From Flexithrix dorotheae DSM 6795 (lineage in GTDB: Bacteria > Bacteroidota > Bacteroidia > Cytophagales > Flammeovirgaceae), in NCBI RefSeq assembly GCF_000379765.1, contig NZ_KB903465.1, positions 186,001 to 250,000 on the forward strand: 64,000 nucleotides of DNA, written 5' to 3'. Position numbers and translations under genes: made by a program. This document shows, piece after piece, positions 47,031 through 55,575 of the stretch (within the stretch, counting starts at the first letter, position 1; every line of letters starts with the position of its first letter). The notes below the pieces were generated by a model. That model searched no databases, was not told where the DNA came from, and saw only the letters and a list, made by a program, of their open reading frames with translations.

Positions 47031-47068
47031 AAAACTCCCTGACAGTTTATTTGTCAGGGAGTTTTTTT
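47031..47068 (+). terminator. Intrinsic terminator after ilvC
   Basis: A perfect 12-bp core stem (47033-47044 with 47052-47063) and a 7-base loop are extended by A/T pairs and followed by a T run. It lies 30 bases after the stop codon. Confidence 0.93.
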
Positions 47069-47277
47069 ATCCTATAACCCATAGCTGTCAGGGTAATTTT
47101 CATTAGTTAGTGAAATTGTAAAATAGCACCTGGCTTAAGTATCAAGAGAAGCGTTTACATAAGCCTATTAATAAAGGGAAGTTTGTAACTTTCCTGCTTA
47201 CCAGTGATACAATCTCCTTTTTCACACATCCTCGTTTCAAACGAGGATGATAAATGTTTTTTTAATCGATACCAAAA

Positions 47278-47958
47278 CTATTCCCCTCCCTTCTCTCTTA
47301 GTAAATCTGTAATCGCCCCGAAGTTTTTATCAATAGCCATGGCGAGAGCTGTCTGCCCGGTTTCTAATTTTGCATTTACTTTAGCTCCATTTTCCAGTAA
47401 CAATTTTACAATCTCCGCTTCTCCATTGTGGGCAGCAGAATGCAATGGTGTTACGCCCTGCATTTGTCTGGCATTTACATTTGCTCCATTTTCTATTAAT
47501 AACTTTGCTATCTCATAGCTGGAAATGGCACAGGCCGAATGAATAGGAGCCACTTTAAATTGATTATTGGATGCCAGATTGGGATCAGCTCCTTTTGCCA
47601 AAAGCAACTTCACTAAATCAAAAAAACCGAAAAAAGCAGCCAGCCCCAGAGGAGTAAATCCATCTCCAGAATAGGAATTAATCAGGGATTTATCCGCATC
47701 AATCAGTTTACCGGCTATTTCAATTTCTCCAAGACTCACTGCCTCAAATACATTCAATTCTTTTTTAAATTCCCGAATTAACTGAATAGTAGAATTTCCT
47801 CTGCAATACGCAGCATACTGCAAAAGGGAAATTCCCTGATCGACTTTAGTATCCGCAAGTGCTGGATTTTTTTCTAAAATAACCCGCAATTTTTTGGTAT
47901 CTCCATCCCTGACCATTTCTAATAAATCTTCCATAATATTTGATGTCCTTTTTATCAA
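47278..47958 (-). CDS. Ankyrin-repeat protein
   Basis: The 226-residue protein consists mainly of ankyrin repeats of about 33 residues, with the TPLHxAA pattern clear in GVTPLHSAAHNGEAEIVKLL, SGDGFTPLGLAAFFGFFDLV and FKVAPIHSACAISSYEIAKL; about six repeats can be counted. There is no signal peptide or membrane helix, so it is likely a cytoplasmic binding protein. The partner is unknown. It begins 3 bases after the VF530-type gene ends, on the same strand, so the two form an operon. Confidence 0.9.
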   Translation of the reverse strand: MIKRTSNIMEDLLEMVRDGDTKKLRVILEKNPALADTKVDQGISLLQYAAYCRGNSTIQLIREFKKELNVFEAVSLGEIEIAGKLIDADKSLINSYSGDGFTPLGLAAFFGFFDLVKLLLAKGADPNLASNNQFKVAPIHSACAISSYEIAKLLIENGANVNARQMQGVTPLHSAAHNGEAEIVKLLLENGAKVNAKLETGQTALAMAIDKNFGAITDLLREKGGE

Positions 47959-47961
47959 AAT

Positions 47962-48201
47962 TTATTTCCCAATCATTTTCAAATATAATCTTTCTACCTT
48001 TTCCCTTGCCCAGGGTGTTCTTCTCAAAAACTTCAGGCTTGATTTTATAGAAGGATCATAATTAAAACACCGGATATTAATCCTCCTGCCCAATTCCTCC
48101 CATCCATATTGAGCCACAAGTTTTTGCAGAATTTCAGCCAGTTTTACACCATGAAGTGGATTATTAAGCTGAGTATTGTCTGGAGTATTTTGATCTTTCA
48201 T
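47962..48201 (-). CDS. VF530-type (DUF2132) small protein
   Basis: The 79-residue protein carries the VF530 family fold from about residue 14 onward ([19 protein letters not shown], then [19 protein letters not shown], ending [14 protein letters not shown]). The family was named for a Vibrio protein reported as DNA-binding, and it often accompanies unrelated genes. It is divergent from ilvA and directly upstream of the ankyrin gene. Confidence 0.88.
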   Translation of the reverse strand: MKDQNTPDNTQLNNPLHGVKLAEILQKLVAQYGWEELGRRINIRCFNYDPSIKSSLKFLRRTPWAREKVERLYLKMIGK

Positions 48202-48260
48202 AAGTTCTTGTTTCGGTTATAAAGCTAATCATTTGTCTATCAAAATCACTGGGAATAAGA

Positions 48261-48291
48261 TTTGACCCTAACTATTCTCTGGCTATTTTTG
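48261..48291 (+). promoter_or_regulatory. Promoter of ilvA
   Basis: TTTG at 48261-48264 and TATTTTTG at 48284-48291 are exactly 19 bases apart, a full match to the Bacteroidota promoter. Transcription would begin near 48297, only about 33 bases before the start codon, leaving no space for a leader-peptide attenuator. Confidence 0.75.
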
Positions 48292-48329
48292 CCAAAACTA
48301 AAAATCATCCCCATAGCATTTGGCATTTT

Positions 48330-49595
48330 ATGAAAAAAGATGGACATCAGCAACTCATTTCTATTGAAGCTATCGTAAAGGCTCAAATCAGGTTAAAGGA
48401 TGCCGTTTCTCATACTCCTCTCCTACCCAACCTGAATTTGTCCGAAAAATATAAAGCCAATGTGTTGTTGAAAAGAGAAGATTTGCAATTGGTGAGATCC
48501 TATAAAATCAGAGGTGCACTCAACAAAATATCCTCCTTAAGCGCTCAAGAACTTCAAAATGGTGTAATCTGTGCCAGTGCCGGCAACCATGCTCAGGGTG
48601 TAGCTTTTGCCTGCCAGAAGCTTAAAATTCATGGCACAATTTATATGCCCAGCCCAACCCCAAGCCAAAAGGTAAAGCAGGTAAAAATGTTTGGCAAAGA
48701 GTTCGTGAAAATCATTCTTACAGGGGATACTTTTGATGATGCCTACCTTGAAGCCGTTAAGTATGGTGAGGAAAACAAACTGGCTTTTATTCATCCCTTT
48801 GATGATGAAAAAGTAATTGAAGGACAGGGAACGGTTGGCCTGGAAATACTGGAAGAGGCCAAGGTAGATATCGATTACCTGTTTGTGCCAATTGGCGGGG
48901 GAGGCCTTATTTCCGGAGTGGGGAGTTACTTCAAGCAAATCAGTCCAGAAACCAAAATTATTGGTGTTGAACCATCTGGAGCTCCGGCTATGAAGGAATC
49001 ACTGGCAAAAGGAAAAGTGGTGAACCTGGAAAAGATCGATAAATTTATAGATGGAGCCGCAGTAAAAAAGGTAGGGGAAAAACCTTTCCAAATATGCCGG
49101 GAGGTAGTTGATGATATTGTCCTGATCCCTGAGGGAAAAGTTTGTTCTACCATTCTCAGTCTTTATAATGAGGATGCCATTGTGGTAGAGCCAGCAGGCG
49201 CCTTGTCCATCACTGCTCTGGATGATTTTAAAGAGGAAATTAAAGGAAAAAATGTAGTTTGCATAGTAAGCGGAAGTAATAATGACATTACCCGAATGGA
49301 GGAAATTAAGGAAAGGTCCTTACTATTTGAAGGACTGAAACATTATTTTATCATCAGCTTTCCCCAAAGAGCCGGGGCATTAAAAGAGTTTGTAGTGGAT
49401 ATTTTAGGCCCAACTGACGATATTTCTCATTTTGAATATACCAAAAAAGTGAACAGGGAAAAAGGTCCGGCCCTGGTAGGAATAGAGGTGAAAAACCAGG
49501 AAGATTATAAAAGCCTGATCCAAAGGATGAAAATGAAGGGAATCAATTATGAATTAATCAATGAAAAGGCTAATCTTTTCAATTTTCTGGTTTAA
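48330..49595 (+). CDS. ilvA: Threonine ammonia-lyase (threonine dehydratase)
   Basis: The 421-residue PLP enzyme converts threonine to 2-oxobutyrate, the first step to isoleucine. The PLP lysine is K59 in RSYKIRGALNK, and the phosphate-binding loop is VPIGGGGLISG. One C-terminal ACT-like domain (about 338-421, starting HYFIISFPQRAGALKEFV) suggests feedback control by isoleucine. The single ACT repeat matches the short class, whereas E. coli IlvA has two. It lies 1.3 kb from ilvC but not in that operon, separated by two minus-strand genes. Degradative TdcB-type enzymes lack this domain. Confidence 0.94.
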   Translation: MKKDGHQQLISIEAIVKAQIRLKDAVSHTPLLPNLNLSEKYKANVLLKREDLQLVRSYKIRGALNKISSLSAQELQNGVICASAGNHAQGVAFACQKLKIHGTIYMPSPTPSQKVKQVKMFGKEFVKIILTGDTFDDAYLEAVKYGEENKLAFIHPFDDEKVIEGQGTVGLEILEEAKVDIDYLFVPIGGGGLISGVGSYFKQISPETKIIGVEPSGAPAMKESLAKGKVVNLEKIDKFIDGAAVKKVGEKPFQICREVVDDIVLIPEGKVCSTILSLYNEDAIVVEPAGALSITALDDFKEEIKGKNVVCIVSGSNNDITRMEEIKERSLLFEGLKHYFIISFPQRAGALKEFVVDILGPTDDISHFEYTKKVNREKGPALVGIEVKNQEDYKSLIQRMKMKGINYELINEKANLFNFLV

Positions 49596-49821
49596 AATTC
49601 CCCATTTGATATTTAAATGTAATTTTTCTCATCTTTTTCCCAATTTACCCGTATAGAACAACAATTGATTTTTTTTGAGCTTTTAGCCATTCCATTAAAC
49701 CAAATAAAATTCGTTGCTGTTAACTAAGCAAATCAGCAACTTTTTTTACAAAAACCGGCCACTATCGGCCTTTAAATTATCAACTAACTACCACCAATTG
49801 AAAATAAAAGAGTCCCAAATT

Positions 49822-51723
49822 ATGACTTTTTCATTAGGAAAAACTGAAACCCGATCGATTACATTCATACTATTTTTGCTGTTATTATCAGGTTATCCTG
49901 AGCTGAGCCATGCCCAGGATAATTTCGAAGATTATGCCACCATCTATATTTATAAGCCAAAATCTGCCATTACCGGTGTAATGCGGCATACCGTAAACAT
50001 CAATGGAAAAGAACTGTGCTGGCTCAGGAATGGAGCCCGAATGAAGTATAAGATTTATACAGAAGGCCCTGTGCCCATCCAACTGAAAAATTATATGTTT
50101 TTATTTGGCAGTCCTCAAAGGGAAGCCAGTATGGATGTGGAAACACTCATTCATGTGAAAAGTGGAGAGTCGTATTATATGCGGGTTTTAATGAATATTG
50201 ATGGCTCCGGAGAAGGATTTACTTTCGTAGATGAATCCATTGGAGAAATGGAGTACTACAATCAGTCGATGTATAAGAAAAATAACCCTGAAATAATCCT
50301 GGAAGAAGATTTGGAAGCTTTTTATGCAAAGCAGGCGAACAGATCAATTCAACAATCCAACCAGGTTTTTACTCAGCCCAAACCCAATTCCAATACCCAG
50401 CTGGTCAAAAATTATGTAGAAGAAAAGATGGAAGAATGGAGGACCAGAGGCAGATACGAAAAATCTGAGGACTATAATAGCCGTGTTACAAAAAGTAATC
50501 AGGAACAAAAAATAAAAGAATTTACTGATGAGGGAATTCAAAAAGTTGGCTTACAAAAATTCAATCATGAAAACGTAACCTCCGAGTATGACCCTGACAA
50601 TGAAACATTCCGATTAAAATTCCATGATTTTGAACCTATTTACCTAAATGTACCAATAGCAGAAGCCAGAGATTTTGATAATAATTTTAGGGGAATGGTT
50701 TACCAAAGTCCTACATTTTTTCTGAATAATCAGGATCAGTTTGGATTTTCCTATCTTGAAATTAAAGACGAACAAAATCAAAAAATCTATTACTATAATA
50801 ATCAGGAAGAATTTGCCTTTAACCGGCCCGATTTAAACCTGGAACCAGTAGAAATTCAAATTGAGGGAACTAAAACAATACCCAACAGAAAAAAACCTAC
50901 TATGTATATTGGTTCCTCTGATATTGATCTGCACATTCCCAGGTCCAATTTAATAAATGAGCATGCCATTGCAGTGGTCATTGGGAACAGAGATTATAAA
51001 AACCCTGATGTACCTCCAGTAGATTTTGCCATTCGGGATGCTAAATCAATTAAGAATTACCTGGTGCATACTTTCGGTTTTAAAGAAGGGAACATCATTT
51101 TTGTGGAAAATGCAGACCAGGCCAATTTCTATAGTTTGTTTGGCACTAAGGAGAACTACAAGGCAAGGCTTTATAATCTGGTGAAGCCTGGAAAATCTGA
51201 TGTATTTGTATATTACAGTGGCCATGGTGCCCCTGATCCGGAAAGCCGGGAAGGCTTTTTTGTGCCTTCCAATTGTGATCCATCTTTAGTGGCTTTTAAT
51301 GGTTATCCTATCAATACTTTTTATTCAAATCTATCCCAAATTCCTTACAAATCACTCACTGTAGTACTGGATGCCTGTTTTAGTGGAACTTCAGAAAGTG
51401 GAATGCTTTTGAAAGACATCTCCCCTATTCTGATACAACCTAAAATTAAAATTCTCAGTGATGAAAAGTCCAAAATCTTCACCTCTGCCTCGGGTGATCA
51501 GGTTTCTTCCTGGTATCGGGAAAAAGGCCATTCTTTGTTTACCTATTACTTCCTGAAGGGAATCCAGGGGGAAGCCAATACCGATTCCAACAGGGAACTG
51601 ACTATGGAAGAATTGAGAATATACCTGGAAAACAATGTGCCTTATATGGCAAGAAGAATTAATAACCGGGAACAAACACCTGAAATTTTTGGGGAGGAAG
51701 GTAATATTGTAGTAAAATATTAG
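49822..51723 (+). CDS. Exported caspase-fold (C14) protease with N-terminal beta domain
   Basis: The ATG at 49822 (633 residues) directly precedes a signal peptide ending in SHAQ; the TTG at 49714 is an artefact. Residues 30-130 form a beta domain of DUF2846 type (YIYKPKSAITGVMRHTVNIN). A coiled linker follows, and a caspase/C14 domain spans residues 375-630. The catalytic dyad is complete: H468 in YYSGHG and C519 in LDACFSG. The signal peptide places it in the periplasm. It is followed after 126 bases by a CsgG-like lipoprotein gene. The substrate is unknown. Confidence 0.9.
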   Translation: MTFSLGKTETRSITFILFLLLLSGYPELSHAQDNFEDYATIYIYKPKSAITGVMRHTVNINGKELCWLRNGARMKYKIYTEGPVPIQLKNYMFLFGSPQREASMDVETLIHVKSGESYYMRVLMNIDGSGEGFTFVDESIGEMEYYNQSMYKKNNPEIILEEDLEAFYAKQANRSIQQSNQVFTQPKPNSNTQLVKNYVEEKMEEWRTRGRYEKSEDYNSRVTKSNQEQKIKEFTDEGIQKVGLQKFNHENVTSEYDPDNETFRLKFHDFEPIYLNVPIAEARDFDNNFRGMVYQSPTFFLNNQDQFGFSYLEIKDEQNQKIYYYNNQEEFAFNRPDLNLEPVEIQIEGTKTIPNRKKPTMYIGSSDIDLHIPRSNLINEHAIAVVIGNRDYKNPDVPPVDFAIRDAKSIKNYLVHTFGFKEGNIIFVENADQANFYSLFGTKENYKARLYNLVKPGKSDVFVYYSGHGAPDPESREGFFVPSNCDPSLVAFNGYPINTFYSNLSQIPYKSLTVVLDACFSGTSESGMLLKDISPILIQPKIKILSDEKSKIFTSASGDQVSSWYREKGHSLFTYYFLKGIQGEANTDSNRELTMEELRIYLENNVPYMARRINNREQTPEIFGEEGNIVVKY

Positions 51724-51849
51724 AGGAACAAAATAACCCACTTCCATTTTTGCTATCATAATAATCAATTTTTCACTAAATTGAAGCTTGTAACTCTTGC
51801 ACAAAAAGCAATTCTGATTACTTATTTTACCTATTTATTTGAAATCGAA

Positions 51850-52449
51850 ATGAAAAAAACTCAATCAATCATTAGTTTATTGGCACTGGTTTTAATTTCT
51901 CTTTCCTCCTGTATGCCATCAAAGGTTGCGCCCTCGGTAACCGTGAAAAAGGACTATTTTAAGGATAAACCACTAAAAATTGCAATAGTCGATTTCAATT
52001 ATGAATTTGAAGGAGAAGGAACCAAAGGAGCTACCAAATATGTCAGTGCCGGGAAAGATGGCGGTCATATCATTTCAAATATTTTAGCTTCTGAACTCAA
52101 CAATATGGATGGGTTTCAAATTTTGGAAAGATCCGAAATTGAAAAGCTATTGGACGAGCAAAAGCTTCAGGTATCAGGGGTAATAGATGAAAGCTCTGCA
52201 GTAGAAATAGGTAAAATGATAGGGGCAGATGCGGTAATCCTTGGCGATGTCACCGATTATTTGGAATGGACTAATACGGGCGTAGTTGGTTCTACGGTAA
52301 CCTTTTCAGCAAGGCTTGTGGATATTGAAAGTAGTCAAATGATGTTAAGCACGTCTATTTCAAGAATCCGGTTTGGGGTTCAGGCTTTTCATAATGTTCA
52401 ACTAAGTGTACAGGAAGTATCCAAAAAGATCAATAAAGAATTAAATTAA
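51850..52449 (+). CDS. CsgG/LpoB-like lipoprotein
   Basis: The ATG at 51850 (199 residues) directly precedes a lipoprotein signal with the lipobox SLSSC; an upstream ORF start at 51781 is not needed. The mature protein has the CsgG family fold: KIAIVDFNYEFEGEG, then ILASELNNMDGFQILERSEI and KMIGADAVILGDVTDYLEW. CsgG forms a curli pore, and LpoB is a small activator of penicillin-binding proteins; the length here is LpoB-like. The gene follows the caspase-fold gene in the same direction with no terminator between them. A common envelope role is possible. A bidirectional terminator follows. Confidence 0.85.
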   Translation: MKKTQSIISLLALVLISLSSCMPSKVAPSVTVKKDYFKDKPLKIAIVDFNYEFEGEGTKGATKYVSAGKDGGHIISNILASELNNMDGFQILERSEIEKLLDEQKLQVSGVIDESSAVEIGKMIGADAVILGDVTDYLEWTNTGVVGSTVTFSARLVDIESSQMMLSTSISRIRFGVQAFHNVQLSVQEVSKKINKELN

Positions 52450-52455
52450 AAATCA

Positions 52456-52487
52456 AAAAGCCATGAATTCGAAAATTCATGGCTTTT
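52456..52487. terminator. Bidirectional intrinsic terminator
   Basis: A perfect 14-bp stem (52456-52469 with 52474-52487) with a CGAA loop has A and T flanks. It lies between the convergent CsgG-like and folE genes. Confidence 0.92.
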
Positions 52488-52510
52488 AACTTTAAGGTTG
52501 TAAAAGTAAG

Positions 52511-53245
52511 TTATGAGATATATTTCAAAAACTCACTCTTTACCTGACTTTCCTTAAACTTTCCACTGTAATGTGAAGTTACCGTAGCACTGGTAATATC
52601 CTCCACTCCTCTCATAGAAACACACAAATGCTTCGCATCCATTACCACAGCCACATCTTCCGTTTGTAATATGTTTTTCAAATCCTCAGCAATTTGCACA
52701 GTTAACCTTTCCTGAACCTGTGGTCTTTTGGCATAATACTGCACAATTCTGTTAATTTTGGATAAACCTATTACCTTTCCATTGGAGATGTAGGCTACAT
52801 GAGCTTTCCCGATAATCGGCACAAAATGATGCTCACAATTAGAATAGAAATGAATATTCTTTTCTACCAGCATTTCATTGTACTGATACTTGTTGTCGAA
52901 AAGTTTGATATCCGGTCTGTTGGCAGGATCAAGCCCACTGAATATCTCTTTTACATACATTTTAGCAACTCGTTGCGGGGTACCACTCAGACTGTCATCA
53001 GTAAGATCCAGGCCAAGTGTGTCCATAATTTCTCTAAAGTGATGGGAGATTTTTTTAATTTTCTCCGAATCACTCAAATCAAAAGCATCTTTTCGCAAGG
53101 GTGTATCATGGGAAGTTCCAATGTGCTCATCACCTATCTGATCAATTACTTCTTCAAGGTCGTAGCCATTAGTCTCCGTTACGTTTTTCGAAAAACCTTT
53201 GCCATTATGATGCTGGGTATTCCACAAAATTTCGTTCGGTCTCAT
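52511..53245 (-). CDS. folE: GTP cyclohydrolase I
   Basis: The 244-residue zinc enzyme makes 7,8-dihydroneopterin triphosphate from GTP. Family signatures are YSNCEHHFVPIIGKAHVAYI, the KRPQVQERLT stretch, and AKHLCVSMRGVED, which supply the zinc ligands Cys-His-Cys. The N-terminus (about 35 residues before EHIGTSHDTPLRKDAF) is longer than the core. No other start codon exists in that stretch, so the ATG at 53245 is kept; it overlaps queD by 41 bases. Together with QueD it supplies the first two steps to queuosine, or a pterin cofactor. Confidence 0.95.
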   Translation of the reverse strand: MRPNEILWNTQHHNGKGFSKNVTETNGYDLEEVIDQIGDEHIGTSHDTPLRKDAFDLSDSEKIKKISHHFREIMDTLGLDLTDDSLSGTPQRVAKMYVKEIFSGLDPANRPDIKLFDNKYQYNEMLVEKNIHFYSNCEHHFVPIIGKAHVAYISNGKVIGLSKINRIVQYYAKRPQVQERLTVQIAEDLKNILQTEDVAVVMDAKHLCVSMRGVEDITSATVTSHYSGKFKESQVKSEFLKYIS

Positions 53246-53615
53246 AAAGGGTTACTTTTAAATCAAATTTAGGTTCTAACTTTTTCCTTAACTTCTCCCA
53301 AATCACTACAGCAATATTTTCCGCAGTTGGATTTAACGATTTGAACTCAGGGGTGTCCAGATTTAGGTTTTTATGATCAAATTTATCCAATATTTCATCC
53401 TTAATAATGGATTTTAAAATTTTCAGATCAATCACATAACCTGTTTCCGGATCAACTTCTCCTGTTACTTTTACGATCAAATCATAATTATGACCGTGGT
53501 AATTCGGGTTGTTGCAAAGTCCAAAAACTTCTGCATTTTTCTGTTCAGACCATTCCGGATTGTGCAACCTATGCGCAGCATTGAAATGTTCTTTTCTGAA
53601 TACGGATAATTTCAT
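53205..53615 (-). CDS. queD: 6-carboxytetrahydropterin/6-pyruvoyltetrahydropterin synthase
   Basis: The 136-residue zinc enzyme has the signature HFNAAHRL (first zinc His and turn) and CNNPNYHGHNYDL, with the catalytic Cys and two further zinc histidines. It converts dihydroneopterin triphosphate, the product of FolE, to carboxytetrahydropterin in queuosine synthesis, or to pyruvoyl-tetrahydropterin. It is the upstream gene of a queD-folE pair on the minus strand whose coding regions overlap by 41 bases, which suggests coupled translation. Queuosine is the more likely pathway, but the window does not decide it. Confidence 0.93.
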   Translation of the reverse strand: MKLSVFRKEHFNAAHRLHNPEWSEQKNAEVFGLCNNPNYHGHNYDLIVKVTGEVDPETGYVIDLKILKSIIKDEILDKFDHKNLNLDTPEFKSLNPTAENIAVVIWEKLRKKLEPKFDLKVTLYETERNFVEYPAS

Positions 53616-53916
53616 GAGAAGTAAGTGTACTTTTTAAAATAGAGCACTTGCATGTTCGTAATCTTTCCCCTGTATGTTTTTGTGAATTATCAAATTCCTA
53701 CAGCAGCAGATTCACCTCAACAAATACTCATCTCCTTTTTTAGTGAAACAAATATTAATTATTCGAAGTTGTGGTCCCGGTTAAAGAACAAACTCAAAAC
53801 TAAGGATTAATTACCGGAGTTCCATTTCCCATCGAATATTCCTAAGCAAAACATTAGGCTTGCCAATTTTGTTTAATTTTTAGATAAAATAATTAAACAA
53901 AAAAATCAAGACCAGA
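53616..53916. other. Divergent intergenic region between queD and the oxidoreductase
   Basis: No gene, RNA or clear promoter pair was found in 301 bases. The region must hold promoters for both directions. The plus-strand gene starts with TTG at 53917. Confidence 0.4.
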
Positions 53917-55377
53917 TTGAAAGAATTTGATGTTTGTGTAATTGGTAGCGGAATGGCAGGAATCACAAGTGCCTGTCTTTTAGCTCAAAAAGGAATGAGA
54001 GTCGGGCTCCTGGAACAAAACTGGATTCCGGGAGGATGTACCAGTGCCTATCCCAGAAAAGGATATATTTTCGAAACGGGTGCCACCACTCTGGTAGGAT
54101 TGGACCCACACATGCCTTTAAAATATCTCATAGATCAGACAGGTGTAAAAATTAAAAGCAGGAAATTGGAAATTCCAATGTCAGTTTATCTGAAAGATGG
54201 CAGAAAAATAATCAGGCACCAAAATTTAGAAGCCTGGATAAAAGAAGCAGAGCAAATATTTGGAAATAAAAACCAGCGAAAATTTTGGGAAGACTGTTTT
54301 AAAGTAAGTCAGTTTGTCTGGGAGACCTCTCTCAAACAAAAGATGTTTCCACCTTCACGGTTTTCCGATCTCCTTCATGCCGCAAAAAATGTAAATCTAC
54401 AGCAGTTTCAATTTGCCAAATATGCCTTTATTTCCATGAAGGACTTTCTTTCCAAATATGAACTTCTGGAAAACCAAACATTTGTAGATTTTATCAATGA
54501 ACAACTACTCATTACAGCACAAAACCACATGGAAGAAGTAAATGTATTGTTCGGTGCAACAGCACTCTGCTATACCAATTACTCCAACTATTATGTAGAT
54601 GGCGGGCTGATTAATCTTGTAAATCCCTTTATTGATTATCTGCAGGAAAAAAACGGGGAATTACAATTAAGGACGGAAGTCACCTCTATTGAAAAGAATG
54701 AGAATGGCTATCAAATTTACACTAAGAAAGAAGGGGAATACCGGTGCAAATACCTTATTTCCGCTATCCCTATCAATAATACCCTACCTTTATTTAAAAA
54801 TGGAACCTTGAAAAAAGTGAAAGAAAAGATTTTGGGCAGCAAATCTCTGAATAGTGCTTTTCAAATGGGAATTGCCTTTAAAAATTCCAACCCTGCCCCT
54901 ATCATTCATCACCAGATTCATTTGGAAACCCCATTAAACCAGGTTGGGGCCAAAAGTATTTTCCTCAGTCTAAACCACCCTGAAGATACGAGTAGAAGCC
55001 AGGAATCGGGCATTTCTGTAGCTTCGGTAAGTTGCCATATAGCCGACCCGGAAAATAATTATATTCATCATAAAGAAAAGGTGGAGAAGGAAATTATCCA
55101 TAAACTGGAAAGCCTGGATTTTTTACAAAAAGAAAATATTGTTTATCAGCATTCCTCCACTGCAAAATCATGGCAAAAATGGACTAAAAGAGCTTTCGGA
55201 TTTGTTGGTGGATATCCTCAATATATGCATATAAAGCCCTGGCAAATGAATGATGCACGGCTGGATCAGGACAAGGCTTATATTTGTGGGGATACCACCT
55301 ACCCAGGACAGGGAATTCCCGGAGCCACTTTAAGTGGAATTATTGCTGTGGAAAAATTAACCAGGGATCATTTATAA
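53917..55377 (+). CDS. FAD-dependent oxidoreductase of the CrtI/carotenoid isomerase/retinol saturase type
   Basis: The 486-residue flavoprotein begins with a dinucleotide-binding fold (FDVCVIGSGMAGITSACLL), so the TTG at 53917 is needed as start: the next ATG falls inside this motif. The second FAD contact is in GDTTYPGQGIPGATLSG near the C-terminus, the region that marks CrtI-like desaturases, carotene isomerases and retinol saturases. The middle is divergent, with residues TTLVGLDPHMPL. The substrate may be a carotenoid, a lipid or another long polyene. No other carotenoid gene is nearby. Confidence 0.87.
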   Translation: MKEFDVCVIGSGMAGITSACLLAQKGMRVGLLEQNWIPGGCTSAYPRKGYIFETGATTLVGLDPHMPLKYLIDQTGVKIKSRKLEIPMSVYLKDGRKIIRHQNLEAWIKEAEQIFGNKNQRKFWEDCFKVSQFVWETSLKQKMFPPSRFSDLLHAAKNVNLQQFQFAKYAFISMKDFLSKYELLENQTFVDFINEQLLITAQNHMEEVNVLFGATALCYTNYSNYYVDGGLINLVNPFIDYLQEKNGELQLRTEVTSIEKNENGYQIYTKKEGEYRCKYLISAIPINNTLPLFKNGTLKKVKEKILGSKSLNSAFQMGIAFKNSNPAPIIHHQIHLETPLNQVGAKSIFLSLNHPEDTSRSQESGISVASVSCHIADPENNYIHHKEKVEKEIIHKLESLDFLQKENIVYQHSSTAKSWQKWTKRAFGFVGGYPQYMHIKPWQMNDARLDQDKAYICGDTTYPGQGIPGATLSGIIAVEKLTRDHL

Positions 55378-55575
55378 CCTTATGGTCTACAATTAATGAT
55401 AATTAAACCATAAATAAATTGGAAAAATAAAAGGAATCATTAAACTAGCAGATAGTTTTAAAGGAATCTTTTAGGAAGTAATTTTGACTTATTTCTTAAG
55501 GCTACAATTGGCCACAACGGGTTTGCCGGTTCAAAAACCTTATCTCCCAGAAAAAAATAGCAGAAATATTTATTT

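Noticed and set aside
47204-47518. Plus-strand ORF opposite the ankyrin gene
   Set aside because: It is antisense to clear ankyrin repeats and has a composition expected for a shadow frame.
49714-49821. Upstream TTG start of the caspase-fold protein
   Set aside because: The next ATG at 49822 directly begins a good signal peptide. The longer form would put it 36 residues inside.
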